Assembly (NCBI RefSeq): GCF_003075075.1
Contig: NZ_QCYM01000003.1
Location: 186,001-250,000, forward strand
Source of the DNA: Labrenzia sp. 011
GTDB taxonomy: Bacteria > Pseudomonadota > Alphaproteobacteria > Rhizobiales > Stappiaceae
DNA length: 64,000 nucleotides
Direction: 5' to 3'
Shown here: positions 1 through 9,071 of the stretch, in pieces
Layout: each line of letters begins with the position of its first letter
How positions within the stretch are numbered: the stretch's first letter is position 1
Program-made: the position numbers and the translations under genes
Notes under the pieces: generated by a model
The model's input: the letters and a program-made list of their open reading frames with translations, nothing else
The model's database searches: none
What the model was told of the DNA's origin: nothing

Positions 1-1241
1 AAGTCGAGGCTGTCGATGAAGGCACGCTCGGCAAGATCCTGGTGCCGGAAGGAACCGACAACGTCAAGGTGAACGAGAAGATCGCGATCCTGCTGGGCGA
101 GGGCGAGGATGCCAGTGCAATTGACACTGCGTCTGCCGCTCCGGCCGCCGCGGCCGCACCTGCAAAGACGGAGGCACCCAGCGCTCCGGCTGCGCCGTCG
201 CCTCAGGCACCGGCACAGGAAACCCCGGACGATCCGGAAATTCCCGCGGGTACCGCAATGAAGCCTTCGACTGTGCGCGAGGCTCTTCGGGACGCAATGG
301 CGGAAGAAATGCGCCGCGACCCGAACGTCTTCGTCATGGGCGAGGAAGTCGCCGAATATCAGGGCGCCTACAAGATCACCCAGGGCCTGCTGGACGAATT
401 CAGCGCCAAACGCGTGATCGATACGCCGATCACCGAACACGGCTTTGCCGGTCTCGGGGTGGGCGCGGCCATGGCGGGGCTTCGGCCGATCGTCGAATTC
501 ATGACCTTCAACTTCGCCATGCAGGCGATGGACCAGATCATCAATTCGGCCGCCAAGACGCTGTATATGTCCGGTGGCCAGATGGGGGCACCGATCGTCT
601 TTCGCGGTCCGAACGGCGCAGCCGCCCGCGTGGGGGCACAGCACTCCCAGGACTATGCGGCCTGGTATGCCCACGTTCCGGGTCTGAAGGTCGTGCAGCC
701 ATATTCCGCAGCAGATGCCAAGGGGCTTCTGAAAGCCGCCATTCGCGACCCCAATCCGGTCATCTTCCTGGAAAACGAAATCCTCTACGGCCAGTCCTTC
801 GAGATTCCGGACATGGAAGATTTCGTCCTGCCGATCGGCAAGGCGAAGGTCGAGCGCGGCGGAACCGATGTGACCCTGGTTTCCTGGGGAATCGGCATGA
901 CATACGCCATGAAGGCGGCCGATGAGCTGGCCGGCATGGGCATATCGGCGGAAGTCATCAACCTGCGCACGATCCGTCCGCTGGACATCGACACGGTTCT
1001 GGCCTCAGTCCGCAAGACGGGGCGGATCGTCACCGTCGAAGAGGCATTCCCGATGTGTTCGGTGTCCTCGGAGATCGCTTATCAGGTACAGGAAAAGGCC
1101 TTCGATTATCTCGATGCGCCGGTTACCCGGGTGACGGGCAAGGACGTCCCGATGCCCTACGCCGCCAACCTGGAAAAGCTTGCCCTGCCGAGCGTTCCCG
1201 AAGTCATCGATGCGGTCAAAGCCGTAACCTACACAGCCTGA
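1..1241 (+). CDS. pdhB: Pyruvate dehydrogenase E1 component subunit beta (5' partial)
   Basis: The beta subunit of the thiamine-diphosphate E1 enzyme, which decarboxylates pyruvate and passes the acetyl group to the E2 lipoyl arm. The reading frame is already open at base 3, so the true start and the lipoylated lysine lie upstream of the window. The visible part begins with the end of a biotinyl/lipoyl domain ([17 protein letters not shown]). An Ala/Pro-rich hinge follows, and then the transketolase pyrimidine-binding and C-terminal domains from about base 260 ([25 protein letters not shown]). A lipoyl domain on E1-beta is a known alphaproteobacterial arrangement. It is followed 16 bases later by pdhC, so the two are surely co-transcribed. 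Confidence 0.97.
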   Translation, partial: VEAVDEGTLGKILVPEGTDNVKVNEKIAILLGEGEDASAIDTASAAPAAAAAPAKTEAPSAPAAPSPQAPAQETPDDPEIPAGTAMKPSTVREALRDAMAEEMRRDPNVFVMGEEVAEYQGAYKITQGLLDEFSAKRVIDTPITEHGFAGLGVGAAMAGLRPIVEFMTFNFAMQAMDQIINSAAKTLYMSGGQMGAPIVFRGPNGAAARVGAQHSQDYAAWYAHVPGLKVVQPYSAADAKGLLKAAIRDPNPVIFLENEILYGQSFEIPDMEDFVLPIGKAKVERGGTDVTLVSWGIGMTYAMKAADELAGMGISAEVINLRTIRPLDIDTVLASVRKTGRIVTVEEAFPMCSVSSEIAYQVQEKAFDYLDAPVTRVTGKDVPMPYAANLEKLALPSVPEVIDAVKAVTYTA

Positions 1242-1257
1242 GGCGAGGGAGACGGAT

Positions 1258-2595
1258 ATGCCAATTAATATCACCATGCCTGCGCTATCTCCGACCATGG
1301 AAGAGGGCAATCTGGCCAAGTGGCTGGTCAAGGAAGGCGACAAGGTTTCCGCCGGCGATGTGATCGCCGAGATCGAAACCGACAAGGCCACGATGGAAGT
1401 GGAAGCGGTGGATGAAGGCACGGTCGGCAAGATCGTCGTGCCGGAAGGCTCCGAAGGGGTAAAGGTCAATGCGCTGATCGCCGTTCTTCTGGAAGACGGT
1501 GAGGATGCCGGGGCCATCGATACATCCGGTAGCGGTGCATCCGCGCCTGCTGCAAGTGCTGAAAAGGTCCCGGCGGTTCCCGAGAGCGCACCGGCCATCG
1601 AGGTCGGCGCCAAGGCGGTGACCGATCCTGTTCCGGCGCCGAAAGCCGGCGACGGGTCCCGGATCCTGTCTTCACCCCTGGCACGCCGTCTGGCGCAGTT
1701 GAACGGTCTTGATCTGAAGTCGCTAAGCGGTTCGGGTCCTCACGGACGGATCGTCAAGCGCGACATCGAGGCGGCTCTTGCAGCCGGAACCGGCAAGTCG
1801 GCGCCGGCGGCCGCCGAAGCTCCGAAGGCGGCAGCAGCCGCACCGGCAGTGGGACAGTCTGCCGATCAGGTGCTGAAGCTTTTCGATGAAGACTCTTACG
1901 AGCTCGTGCCGCATGACGGCATGCGCAAGACCATCGCCAAGCGTCTGACCGAATCCAAGCAGACCATCCCGCATTTCTACGTGACCGTGGATTGCGAACT
2001 GGACGCGCTTCTGGCGCTGCGGTCGCAACTCAACGATGCGGCGTCCAAGGACAAGGACGGCAAACCGGCCTACAAGCTCTCGGTCAATGACATGATCATC
2101 AAGGCCCTGGCGCTGTCGCTGCGCGATGTGCCGGATGCCAACGTGTCCTGGACCGATGACAACATGGTGATGCACAAGCATGCCGATGTCGGTGTGGCCG
2201 TGTCGATCCCGGGCGGCCTCATTACCCCGATCATCCGCCGGGCGGAAGAAAAGCCGCTCTCCCTCATCTCCAACCAGATGAAGGATCTCGGCAAGCGAGC
2301 GAAGGAACGCAAGCTGAAGCCGGAGGAATATCAGGGGGGCACCACCGCCGTTTCCAACATGGGCATGATGGGCGTGAAGAATTTCGCAGCCGTCGTGAAC
2401 CCGCCGCATGCCACCATTCTGGCTGTCGGTGCTGGGGAACAGCGTGCCGTGGTGAAGGACGGCGAACTGTCGGTTGCCACCGTCATGAGCGTAACCCTGT
2501 CCACCGATCACCGCTGCGTGGACGGTGCGCTCGGGGCGGCCGTTCTGGGCGCGTTCAAGGGTTACATCGAAAATCCGATGAGCCTGCTTGTCTGA
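1258..2595 (+). CDS. pdhC: Dihydrolipoamide acetyltransferase, E2 of pyruvate dehydrogenase
   Basis: Core acetyltransferase of the pyruvate dehydrogenase complex, 445 aa. Domains in order: a lipoyl domain (residues 1-80, with the lipoylated lysine K43 in ETDKA), an Ala/Pro linker, a peripheral-subunit-binding domain (about 136-174, [12 protein letters not shown]...GRIVKRDI), a second linker, and the catalytic CAT-like domain. The active-site motif H-R-C-V-D-G is at residues 418-423. The ATG at 1258 is preceded by a GAGGGAGA ribosome-binding site. The lipoyl domain is close in sequence to the one in the preceding pdhB, as expected from domain duplication. Confidence 0.98.
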   Translation: MPINITMPALSPTMEEGNLAKWLVKEGDKVSAGDVIAEIETDKATMEVEAVDEGTVGKIVVPEGSEGVKVNALIAVLLEDGEDAGAIDTSGSGASAPAASAEKVPAVPESAPAIEVGAKAVTDPVPAPKAGDGSRILSSPLARRLAQLNGLDLKSLSGSGPHGRIVKRDIEAALAAGTGKSAPAAAEAPKAAAAAPAVGQSADQVLKLFDEDSYELVPHDGMRKTIAKRLTESKQTIPHFYVTVDCELDALLALRSQLNDAASKDKDGKPAYKLSVNDMIIKALALSLRDVPDANVSWTDDNMVMHKHADVGVAVSIPGGLITPIIRRAEEKPLSLISNQMKDLGKRAKERKLKPEEYQGGTTAVSNMGMMGVKNFAAVVNPPHATILAVGAGEQRAVVKDGELSVATVMSVTLSTDHRCVDGALGAAVLGAFKGYIENPMSLLV

Positions 2596-2605
2596 ACAGG
2601 CTCTC

Positions 2606-2628
2606 CGGCGCGGCACCCTGCCGCGCCG
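2606..2628 (+). terminator. GC-rich hairpin between pdhC and lpd
   Basis: A perfect 10-bp stem (CGGCGCGGCA / TGCCGCGCCG) closed by a CCC loop begins 11 bases after the pdhC stop. It is followed by only TTGTC rather than a long U-run. It may be a weak or partial terminator, or an mRNA-stabilising structure that lowers lpd read-through. The structure is read directly; the function is inferred. Confidence 0.5.
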
Positions 2629-2665
2629 TTGTCAACGATGACTTATTTTCGCCGGGGAACACACC

Positions 2666-4108
2666 ATGGCTGATACCAACTACGATGTGATCATCATCGG
2701 CTCCGGACCGGGCGGTTACGTGACCGCGATCCGTTCCGCACAGCTGGGCTTCAAGACCGCCATTGTCGAACGCGAGCACATGGGCGGCATCTGCCTCAAC
2801 TGGGGCTGCATTCCCACCAAGGCGCTGCTGCGCTCCGCCGAAATCTACCACTATATGCAGCATGCCAAGGATTACGGACTGTCCGCCGAAAAGATCTCCT
2901 TCGATCCGGCAGCCGTGGTCAAGCGCTCGCGTGGTGTTTCCGGACAGCTCAACGGTGGCATCGGCTTCCTGATGAAGAAGAACAAGGTCGATATCCTGTG
3001 GGGAGAAGGCCGGATCTCGAAGGCTGGTGAAGTCACCGTTTCCAAGACCTCCAAAAAGGCCATGGAACCCCAGCACCCGGCACCGAAAGGCACCAAGGGG
3101 GAAGGCGTCTACAAGGCCAAGCACATCATCGTGGCGACCGGCGCGCGCCCGCGCGTCATTCCCGGCATCGAGCCGGACGGCAAGGACATCTGGACCTATT
3201 TCGAGGCCATGGTGCCGCCGGCGATGCCGAAGTCGCTGATCGTCATGGGCTCGGGTGCCATCGGCATCGAGTTCGCGTCCTTCTACAAGACCATGGGCGC
3301 GGATGTCACCGTGATCGAGATGATGTCAAACATCATGCCGGTCGAGGATCCTGAAATTTCCGGCATGGCCAAAAAGATGATGGAAAAGCAGGGCATCAAG
3401 TTCCTGCTCGAGGCCAAGGTGTCCGCCGTCAAGAAGGGCGCGGGCGGCGTGACCGCAACAGTCGAGACCAAGGACGGCAAGAAGCAGGATCTGACGTCCG
3501 AGAAGATGATTTCCGCTGTCGGGGTTGTCGGGAATATCGAGAATCTCGGCCTGGAAGACCTGGGCATCAAGACCGACCGGGGCTGTGTGGTGATCGACGG
3601 CTTCGGCCGCACCAATGTCCCGGGCGTCTACGCGATCGGCGATGTGGCCGGACCGCCCATGCTGGCCCACAAGGCCGAGCACGAGGGCGTTGTCTGTGTC
3701 GAGAAGATCGCCGGCAAGGATGTCCACGCCATGGACAAGTCCATGATTCCCGGTTGCACCTACTGCAATCCGCAGGTCGCCTCCGTCGGGCTGACCGAGC
3801 CGAAGGCCAAGGAAGCCGGATATGACATCAAGGTCGGGCGCTTCCCCTTCATGGGCAACGGCAAGGCGATCGCCCTGGGCGAGCCGGAAGGCCTGATCAA
3901 GACGATCTTCGATGCGAAGACCGGACAGCTTCTTGGCGCGCATATGGTCGGTGCCGAAGTGACCGAACTCATTCAGGGCTATGTGGTCGCCATGAACCTG
4001 GAGACGACGGAAGAGGACCTGATGCATACGGTCTTCCCGCATCCGACCCTTTCGGAAATGATGAAGGAATCCGTTCTCGACGCCTATGGCCGCGTCCTGA
4101 ACATGTAG
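2666..4108 (+). CDS. lpdA: Dihydrolipoyl dehydrogenase (E3)
   Basis: FAD-dependent disulfide oxidoreductase that reoxidises dihydrolipoamide of the 2-oxoacid dehydrogenases, 480 aa. The N-terminal FAD fold is IIIGSGPGGYVTAIRSAQLG. The redox disulfide is C43/C48 in GGICLNWGCIPTKAL. An NAD-binding fold is centred near VMGSGAIGIEFASFY. The C-terminal interface motif HPTLSE supplies the catalytic His459/Glu464 of the partner subunit. It lies 70 bases after pdhC, with a hairpin between. As the third gene of the pdh operon it most likely serves pyruvate dehydrogenase. Confidence 0.97.
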   Translation: MADTNYDVIIIGSGPGGYVTAIRSAQLGFKTAIVEREHMGGICLNWGCIPTKALLRSAEIYHYMQHAKDYGLSAEKISFDPAAVVKRSRGVSGQLNGGIGFLMKKNKVDILWGEGRISKAGEVTVSKTSKKAMEPQHPAPKGTKGEGVYKAKHIIVATGARPRVIPGIEPDGKDIWTYFEAMVPPAMPKSLIVMGSGAIGIEFASFYKTMGADVTVIEMMSNIMPVEDPEISGMAKKMMEKQGIKFLLEAKVSAVKKGAGGVTATVETKDGKKQDLTSEKMISAVGVVGNIENLGLEDLGIKTDRGCVVIDGFGRTNVPGVYAIGDVAGPPMLAHKAEHEGVVCVEKIAGKDVHAMDKSMIPGCTYCNPQVASVGLTEPKAKEAGYDIKVGRFPFMGNGKAIALGEPEGLIKTIFDAKTGQLLGAHMVGAEVTELIQGYVVAMNLETTEEDLMHTVFPHPTLSEMMKESVLDAYGRVLNM

Positions 4109-4195
4109 CCATGTCTGCAGGTCGCGCTTCCGCTCCCGGCCTGGATTTTCGGTAACGTCAAGCGGGCCAAGTTGTGCAACTGGGAGGATGCGGTC

Positions 4196-4447
4196 ATGGA
4201 CGCAACAGCAATTCTTATCTGGATCGTTATCGGCGTGGTTGCCGGATGGCTTGCAAGTGTCGTCGTTGGCGGCGGCGGGCTGGTGCGTTACCTGATCACC
4301 GGTCTGATCGGTGCCTTCGTCGGCGGTTTCCTGTTCAGGATCGCCGGGATAGACATGAATCTCGGAAATCCCTATGTGACCGAAGTCGTCGTGGCTGCCA
4401 TCGGAGCGATCGTCGTCGTGCTGATCGCGCGGTTACTGGCCCGCTGA
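4196..4447 (+). CDS. Small membrane protein, GlsB/YeaQ/YmgE (transglycosylase-associated) family
   Basis: An 83-residue, almost wholly hydrophobic protein with about three membrane segments and the glycine-rich VVAGWLASVVVGGGG...GLIGAFVGGFLF pattern of the GlsB/YeaQ/YmgE family. Many members are stress-induced; the family's biochemical role is not established despite the name. I chose ATG 4196 because a GGGAGG site sits 8 bases upstream. A TTG at 4172 in the same frame is less likely. A second member follows 21 bases downstream, so the pair looks like a tandem duplication in one transcript. Confidence 0.82.
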   Translation: MDATAILIWIVIGVVAGWLASVVVGGGGLVRYLITGLIGAFVGGFLFRIAGIDMNLGNPYVTEVVVAAIGAIVVVLIARLLAR

Positions 4448-4468
4448 TCCACCGAAAGGAAAACTGCG

Positions 4469-4708
4469 TTGGGATTGATCATAACTGTTATCATCGGCCT
4501 CATCGCAGGCGCTGTCGCTCACCGGGTGCTCAACAGCCGGGGCGGCTTTCTCGGCAGTCTGGTTGTCGGGCTGGTCGGAGCGCTGATCGGCGGTGAACTC
4601 GCCTCGCTCCTCGATCTGAATGTCACGGGCGGGATCCTTGACCGGCTGGTCATCGCCGTTCTGGGCGCCATCCTGTTCCTGTTTCTCTGGAAGAAGATGT
4701 TCAGGTGA
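4469..4708 (+). CDS. Second GlsB/YeaQ/YmgE-family membrane protein
   Basis: 79 residues of the same fold and Gly-rich repeat (LIAGAVAHRVLNSRGGFLGSLVVGLVGALIGGELASLL), ending in a hydrophobic segment with a short basic tail. The start is a TTG with AAAGGA 8 bases upstream. The first residues after it (GLIITVIIGLIAGAVAH) match the family's usual beginning, which supports the rare start codon. Its stop overlaps the GTG start of the following thioesterase gene, so translation is probably coupled. Confidence 0.8.
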   Translation: MGLIITVIIGLIAGAVAHRVLNSRGGFLGSLVVGLVGALIGGELASLLDLNVTGGILDRLVIAVLGAILFLFLWKKMFR

Positions 4709-5145
4709 CGATGGCCGGGGAGAGCAAGTCCGCGCTGGAAGCCTTTCCGCTCAGGACAAGCGACAAGCTCCGCTATCGGGATACCGACAGGCAGGGGCAT
4801 GTGAACAACGCGGTCTTCGCCACCTTTCTGGAAACCGGCCGCGTCGAACTGCTTTATCGCGAAGGGCTTGCGGAAGAGGGCGCCGCCTTCGTCATTGCCC
4901 GTATGGAACTGGATTTCCTGGCCGAGGTCACCTGGCCCGGAGATGTCGAAATCGGCACGGCCGTGCGTGAGGTCGGGCGGAGCTCGTTCCGGCTCTTGCA
5001 GTGCGTGTTCCAGAATGGTGTTGCCGTTGCCCGGGCCGAGACGGTGATCGTTCAGATGAATGAGACCACCCGCAAGTCCCGGCCCTTGAGCGAAACGGCG
5101 CGGCAGCGGCTTCAGACACTGATCAGTTCTGCAGCTGAAACATAG
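4705..5145 (+). CDS. Acyl-CoA thioesterase, 4HBT (hot-dog) family
   Basis: 146 residues with a single hot-dog domain. The family signature is RYRDTDRQGHVNNAVFATFLETGR, where the second Asp (about D28) is the expected catalytic residue. Members hydrolyse acyl-CoA thioesters; the substrate here cannot be read from sequence. The GTG start overlaps the preceding stop (GTGA). An ATG two codons later is equally plausible. Its place between two small membrane proteins and lipA does not define a pathway. Confidence 0.88.
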   Translation: MTMAGESKSALEAFPLRTSDKLRYRDTDRQGHVNNAVFATFLETGRVELLYREGLAEEGAAFVIARMELDFLAEVTWPGDVEIGTAVREVGRSSFRLLQCVFQNGVAVARAETVIVQMNETTRKSRPLSETARQRLQTLISSAAET

Positions 5146-5200
5146 CTGGCAACTGGGTTTAAGGCTTGACCTTTCAGGGGAATAACGACAGGTAAGTTGC

Positions 5201-6175
5201 ATGGTTACGATCGTCGATACGCTCAATCGCCCGCGGGAAAGTTCCGAAGCAAGGCCGCGCCATCCGGAAAAGGCCCATCGCCCCGACAACCCGGTGCAGC
5301 GCAAGCCGAAGTGGATTCGCGTCAAGGCGCCGACGTCGCCTGTCTATCGCGAAACCCAGTCCGTTGTGCGCGACAACAATCTGGTCACCGTCTGCGAGGA
5401 GGCCGGCTGCCCGAATATCGGCGAATGCTGGTCAAAGAAGCACGCCAGTTTCATGATCCTGGGTGATACCTGCACCCGTGCCTGCGCCTTCTGCAATGTG
5501 CGCACGGGCATGCCCGGGCCTGTCGATCCCAAGGAAGCGCAAGGTGTGGCAGATGCGGTCGCGGCCATGGGACTGGAGCATGTTGTTGTCACCTCCGTGG
5601 ACCGGGATGATCTGGACGATGGGGGCGCACGGCATTTCGCCGATGTGATCAGCGCCATCCGCAAGACCTCCCCCTCGACCACCGTCGAAGTGCTGACCCC
5701 GGATTTCCTGCGCAAGGATGGCGCTCTGGAGATCGTGGTGGAGGCCAAGCCCGATGTGTTCAATCACAATCTGGAAACAGTTCCGTCGAAATATCTGAAG
5801 GTCCGGCCCGGTGCCCGTTATTTCCATTCGATCCGCATCCTTCAGAAAGTGAAGGAACTCGATCCGGAAATGTTCACCAAGTCCGGCATCATGGTCGGCC
5901 TCGGAGAGGAGCGCAACGAAGTGCTCCAGCTGATGGACGATCTGCGCGCAGCGGATGTGGATTTCCTGACGATCGGCCAGTATCTTCAGCCGTCGAAGAA
6001 ACATCATCCGGTCATTTCCTTCGTGACGCCGGAAGAGTTCAAGGGATATGAGCGCATAGCCTATGCCAAGGGCTTCCTGAAGGTCTCGGCGAGCCCGTTG
6101 ACCAGGTCTTCGCATCACGCGGGCGAGGATTTCGCGGATCTGCGCGCGGCCCGCATGTCCAGGCTCGGTCGTTAG
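5201..6175 (+). CDS. lipA: Lipoyl synthase
   Basis: Radical-SAM enzyme that inserts two sulfurs into protein-bound octanoyl groups to make lipoyl cofactors, 324 aa. The auxiliary cluster cysteines lie in [12 protein letters not shown] (C65, C70, C76). The radical-SAM cysteines lie in CTRACAFC (C91, C95, C98). The C-terminal segment [11 protein letters not shown] carries the RSS serine that ligates the auxiliary cluster. It follows the pyruvate dehydrogenase genes whose E1-beta and E2 subunits need lipoylation, a common alphaproteobacterial neighbourhood. Confidence 0.97.
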   Translation: MVTIVDTLNRPRESSEARPRHPEKAHRPDNPVQRKPKWIRVKAPTSPVYRETQSVVRDNNLVTVCEEAGCPNIGECWSKKHASFMILGDTCTRACAFCNVRTGMPGPVDPKEAQGVADAVAAMGLEHVVVTSVDRDDLDDGGARHFADVISAIRKTSPSTTVEVLTPDFLRKDGALEIVVEAKPDVFNHNLETVPSKYLKVRPGARYFHSIRILQKVKELDPEMFTKSGIMVGLGEERNEVLQLMDDLRAADVDFLTIGQYLQPSKKHHPVISFVTPEEFKGYERIAYAKGFLKVSASPLTRSSHHAGEDFADLRAARMSRLGR

Positions 6176-6317
6176 GTCACTGTGTCCTGAACACGATGAT
6201 ATGGCTTGAGGCGGATGGTTCGCGTTCAAGCCCTGGAGAGGCCCGCCTTCGCGCCTTCATGAATGAGGATGCGGATCGGGACGGCGCAACGGATTGCAAC
6301 ACGGTCAGACGAACTGA

Positions 6318-6770
6318 ATGCCCAGTTTTTCATCCACTCACAAGGTCAACCACGCCGCAGCGGACATGTTCCGCCTTGTCGCCGATGTGGAGCAGTATCC
6401 GCAGTTCGTGCCGTTGTGCCAGGACCTGCATGTTCGCGGCCGCAAGGAACTTGAAAACGGGGCGACCGTCCTGATTGCCGACATGACCGTGGCCTACAAG
6501 CTTTTCAAGGAAACCTTCACCAGCCGCGTCGAACTGCGGCCGGAGGACCACACGATCCTGGTGGAATATCTCGACGGCCCGTTCAAGCATCTTGAGAACA
6601 AATGGACTTTCGAGGATCTGGGGGAGGGCGCCAGCAATGTCGGGTTCTTCATCTCCTACGAATTCCGCAGCCGGACGCTCGGCTCCGTGATGGGCGTCAT
6701 GTTCGACAGGGCGTTCAGGAAATTCTCCAATGCCTTCGAGGCGCGCGCGGATGAGGTCTACGGGACCTGA
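6318..6770 (+). CDS. RatA/Coq10-like START-domain protein
   Basis: 150 residues forming one SRPBCC (START-like) domain: HKVNHAAADMFRLVADVEQYPQFVPLC at the N-terminus and FDRAFRKFSNAFEARADEVYG at the C-terminus. Relatives include mitochondrial Coq10 (ubiquinone-binding chaperone) and E. coli RatA (reported to block 70S assembly). In an alphaproteobacterium a Coq10-like role in respiratory quinone function seems more likely, but that is inference. It lies downstream of lipA in the same orientation, as commonly seen in Rhizobiales. Confidence 0.85.
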   Translation: MPSFSSTHKVNHAAADMFRLVADVEQYPQFVPLCQDLHVRGRKELENGATVLIADMTVAYKLFKETFTSRVELRPEDHTILVEYLDGPFKHLENKWTFEDLGEGASNVGFFISYEFRSRTLGSVMGVMFDRAFRKFSNAFEARADEVYGT

Positions 6771-6820
6771 AACGCCGATGTGCACCGGGGCGAGCGCCCT
6801 GGAGGAGCAGTCCCGTCAAC

Positions 6821-7267
6821 CTATTTGAATTGCTTGAAAGCGTCGCGGATTATGCGGATGCGGCTGGATTTCAATTCGGTGGTCCCGTCGGTGCCGCGTA
6901 TTTTTTCCACTTCGGCCGGCTTGAGGCCGAGATCGTCCAGTGTGGCAAAGGAATCATAGTCGTCACAGACGATTTTCCGGCCATTCCTGGAGGCGGCAGC
7001 GGAATCTTCCTCCACCACGAGACGTTGGCCGGCGGCGGCCTTCTCCTCGGTCCATGCGACCGTGTTCGACGATACCCAGAAGGTCAGATCGCAATAGCGG
7101 GCTTCGTAATAGCCCTCCTTGGGTTCTCTGAGGATTTCGTGGGATCCTGTGAAACTGCCGTTGGAGTAATGGGACCGGATGTAGAAATCACTTTGGCCAA
7201 GCGCCGCCCCGGCCAGACAGCCGCTTGTGGCGATCGGGAAAGCCAGGAACGCCAGACAGCGTTTCAT
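6821..7267 (-). CDS. Secreted protein of unknown function, member 1 of a tandem paralogue trio
   Basis: 148 residues with an N-terminal signal peptide (MKRCLAFLAFPIATSG...AALG, cleaved near residue 24). I do not recognise a named family. It shares a backbone with the next two genes: a Y-I-R-S start, FTGSH, RYC followed nine residues later by VSSNTVAWTEE, then a second cysteine (IVC) and TLDDLGL. Two cysteines in the mature part could form a disulfide. It is the most divergent of the three, with an extra stretch before IVC. It converges with ratA. Likely periplasmic. Confidence 0.7.
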   Translation of the reverse strand: MKRCLAFLAFPIATSGCLAGAALGQSDFYIRSHYSNGSFTGSHEILREPKEGYYEARYCDLTFWVSSNTVAWTEEKAAAGQRLVVEEDSAAASRNGRKIVCDDYDSFATLDDLGLKPAEVEKIRGTDGTTELKSSRIRIIRDAFKQFK

Positions 7268-7343
7268 TTTGTCATTCCTTATCCAGCGTGTTTACGTCAC
7301 CCCAGCTGTTTCCCAAGTGTATGATGTCAGGCTTGCTTGAGCC

Positions 7344-7829
7344 TTACTCGTTTATTTTGATGTCGTGATAGGATCTGGCAGCCTTCTCAACAGAAGTCTT
7401 GAAGGAATTGCGAATGGCCGCGAAACGGTTCACGCGATGGACGGGGACACCGTCATTCTGGACGACGATCCTCGGATCTTCCTGGATACCGAGATCCGGC
7501 AAGGTGACCTGCTGTTCCGGATGTTCGCAAATCGGCCGCCAGCCCTTGCCCCGGCTGAATTCGACGCGCACGGCGTTTTGCCGTTCGACTTCGAGCTGGG
7601 TCCAGGCAACCGTCGCGAAGCGGACCCAGTAGGACCGCCCGCAATATTTCACTTCCACCAGGCCCTCCGACTGTCTGTCGTAGATGCGGTGGGAGCCGCG
7701 GAACCCGTGATACTGGTCGCGGGAAATAAGGTAGGTATCCCCAACGGAGGGTGGAGCGCTTCCTGCAAATGCATTCGTCACGCCCAGGAGAACAGCTCCT
7801 GCGACAAACATCGCACACTGGTTTGACAT
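7344..7829 (-). CDS. Secreted protein of unknown function, paralogue 2
   Basis: 161 residues; signal peptide MSNQCAMFVAGAVLLGVTNAFAG. The mature domain reads GDTYLISRDQYHGFRGSH, then VKYCGRSYWVRFATVAWTQ, then GWRPICEHPEQQVTLPDLGI. These blocks match paralogue 3 almost position for position (YLISRD-Y, FxGSH, YC-x-R/D-x-Y, VAWT, GRGWRPICE, QVTLxDIGI). The C-terminus is longer and charged. No catalytic signature is visible; the pattern suggests a small disulfide-stabilised exported domain. It lies 76 bases upstream of paralogue 1. Confidence 0.7.
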   Translation of the reverse strand: MSNQCAMFVAGAVLLGVTNAFAGSAPPSVGDTYLISRDQYHGFRGSHRIYDRQSEGLVEVKYCGRSYWVRFATVAWTQLEVERQNAVRVEFSRGKGWRPICEHPEQQVTLPDLGIQEDPRIVVQNDGVPVHRVNRFAAIRNSFKTSVEKAARSYHDIKINE

Positions 7830-7990
7830 AACCTTGTCCTGTATCGCGAAATCATTTCGCGTGTTGGTCTTTCCAAGCGGAAACCCTTACAGGGAGATGT
7901 TGCAAAAGCTGTTTCGAGCGGGGAGCGGCTTTTATTAAAACTTTATGCGCCGTTTCCTGAAACGGGCCGGAGCGGACGGCCGGTCTCGTC

Positions 7991-8458
7991 CTACCGCGTA
8001 TGAAAGCTGCTGCCGCTGTCTTCCAGTCCGTCTGCCTGGAACATGGACCCGATGGTGGACAGGCGGCTCTTGCGGGAGGAGCTTTCCTCTTCGGTTTCCA
8101 GCACGGCGTCGGCGCTCATGCTGATCCCGATATCGGCCAGGGTGACCTGATTTTCCGGTCCTTCGCAGATAGGCCTCCAGCCGCGACCGAAATTATACTC
8201 GATGCGAACGACATGGCCGCGGCGGCTTTCCACTTCCGTCCAGGCAACGGAGTGGCTGCGCACGAAATAGTCCCGGTCGCAGTAGGATACCTTTTTCAAA
8301 CCCCTGTGCGGGTCGAGAAACAGTTTGTGGCTGCCGACAAAGAAACCGTACCGGTCCCGGGATATCAGATAGAAGTCGCCCGGTTGTGCAATTGTTCCCG
8401 CGTATGCTGCGCTGCCGAAACATGCAACGGCAACTAGTATCGCAGATATTTTCTTCAT
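7991..8458 (-). CDS. Secreted protein of unknown function, paralogue 3
   Basis: 155 residues from the ATG at 8458, chosen because it directly begins a clean signal peptide (MKKISAILVAVACFGSAAYAG). A GTG seven codons upstream is possible. The mature part carries GDFYLISRDRYGFFVGSH, VSYCDRDYFVRSHSVAWTE and GRGWRPICEGPENQVTLADIGI, the blocks shared with paralogues 1 and 2. It ends in a Ser/Glu-rich low-complexity tail. The 161-bp gap between this gene and paralogue 2 could hold a separate promoter for the two downstream copies. Confidence 0.7.
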   Translation of the reverse strand: MKKISAILVAVACFGSAAYAGTIAQPGDFYLISRDRYGFFVGSHKLFLDPHRGLKKVSYCDRDYFVRSHSVAWTEVESRRGHVVRIEYNFGRGWRPICEGPENQVTLADIGISMSADAVLETEEESSSRKSRLSTIGSMFQADGLEDSGSSFHTR

Positions 8459-8561
8459 GGACTGCAGATTCCGGGCCACTTGAGTGTCAATGTGACGCGA
8501 CTATACGGAGACAACGCGGTAAATCCAGAAGGAAGTCAGCCCAACATTAATGAGATTTTAC

Positions 8562-9071
8562 TCATGAAATCGCATTTAAAATAGATGTTAAGGCAGTCTG
8601 TACCGTCTCCAGCCGGATGGACCTCCGGCCCTTGTCTGCGAACCAGCAGTGAACATGATCCGTCGGCCGGCCCTTGCTGGCGACCGCGATGTGAACCGTG
8701 CCGACCGGCTTGTCCTGGCTGCCGCCACCGGGGCCGGCAATTCCCGTGACCGAAACGGCGACATCCGCATTGGACCGGGCGAGGGCGCCTTCGGCCATGG
8801 CGATGGCAACTTCCTTGCTGACGGCACCGACCGTGCGGATGAGATCGGCCGGCACGCCCAGCATGTCGGTCTTGGCCTCGTTCGAATAAGTGACAAAGCC
8901 CCGGTCAACGACGGCTGAAGAGCCGGCGATTTCCGTGAGCGTTCCGCAGATCAGGCCACCGGTACAGGATTCCGCCGTGGCCACCATTTTGCCGCCGTCT
9001 TTCAGCGCATCGAGAACCGTCGTTGCAAGCGCGGTGAGGTCGTCCAGACCGCGTGGTGTCCTGTCGGTCAT
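8562..9071 (-). CDS. CinA C-terminal domain protein (nicotinamide-nucleotide amidohydrolase type)
   Basis: 169 residues, consisting only of the CinA C-terminal domain. Characteristic motifs are [36 protein letters not shown] and [12 protein letters not shown]. Stand-alone members (PncC) deamidate nicotinamide mononucleotide, recycling NMN to NaMN in NAD metabolism. The start is the ATG at 9071, which overlaps the ispDF stop (ATGA), so the two are translationally coupled. The codons upstream of 9071 in this frame belong to ispDF and are not used. Confidence 0.9.
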   Translation of the reverse strand: MTDRTPRGLDDLTALATTVLDALKDGGKMVATAESCTGGLICGTLTEIAGSSAVVDRGFVTYSNEAKTDMLGVPADLIRTVGAVSKEVAIAMAEGALARSNADVAVSVTGIAGPGGGSQDKPVGTVHIAVASKGRPTDHVHCWFADKGRRSIRLETVQTALTSILNAIS

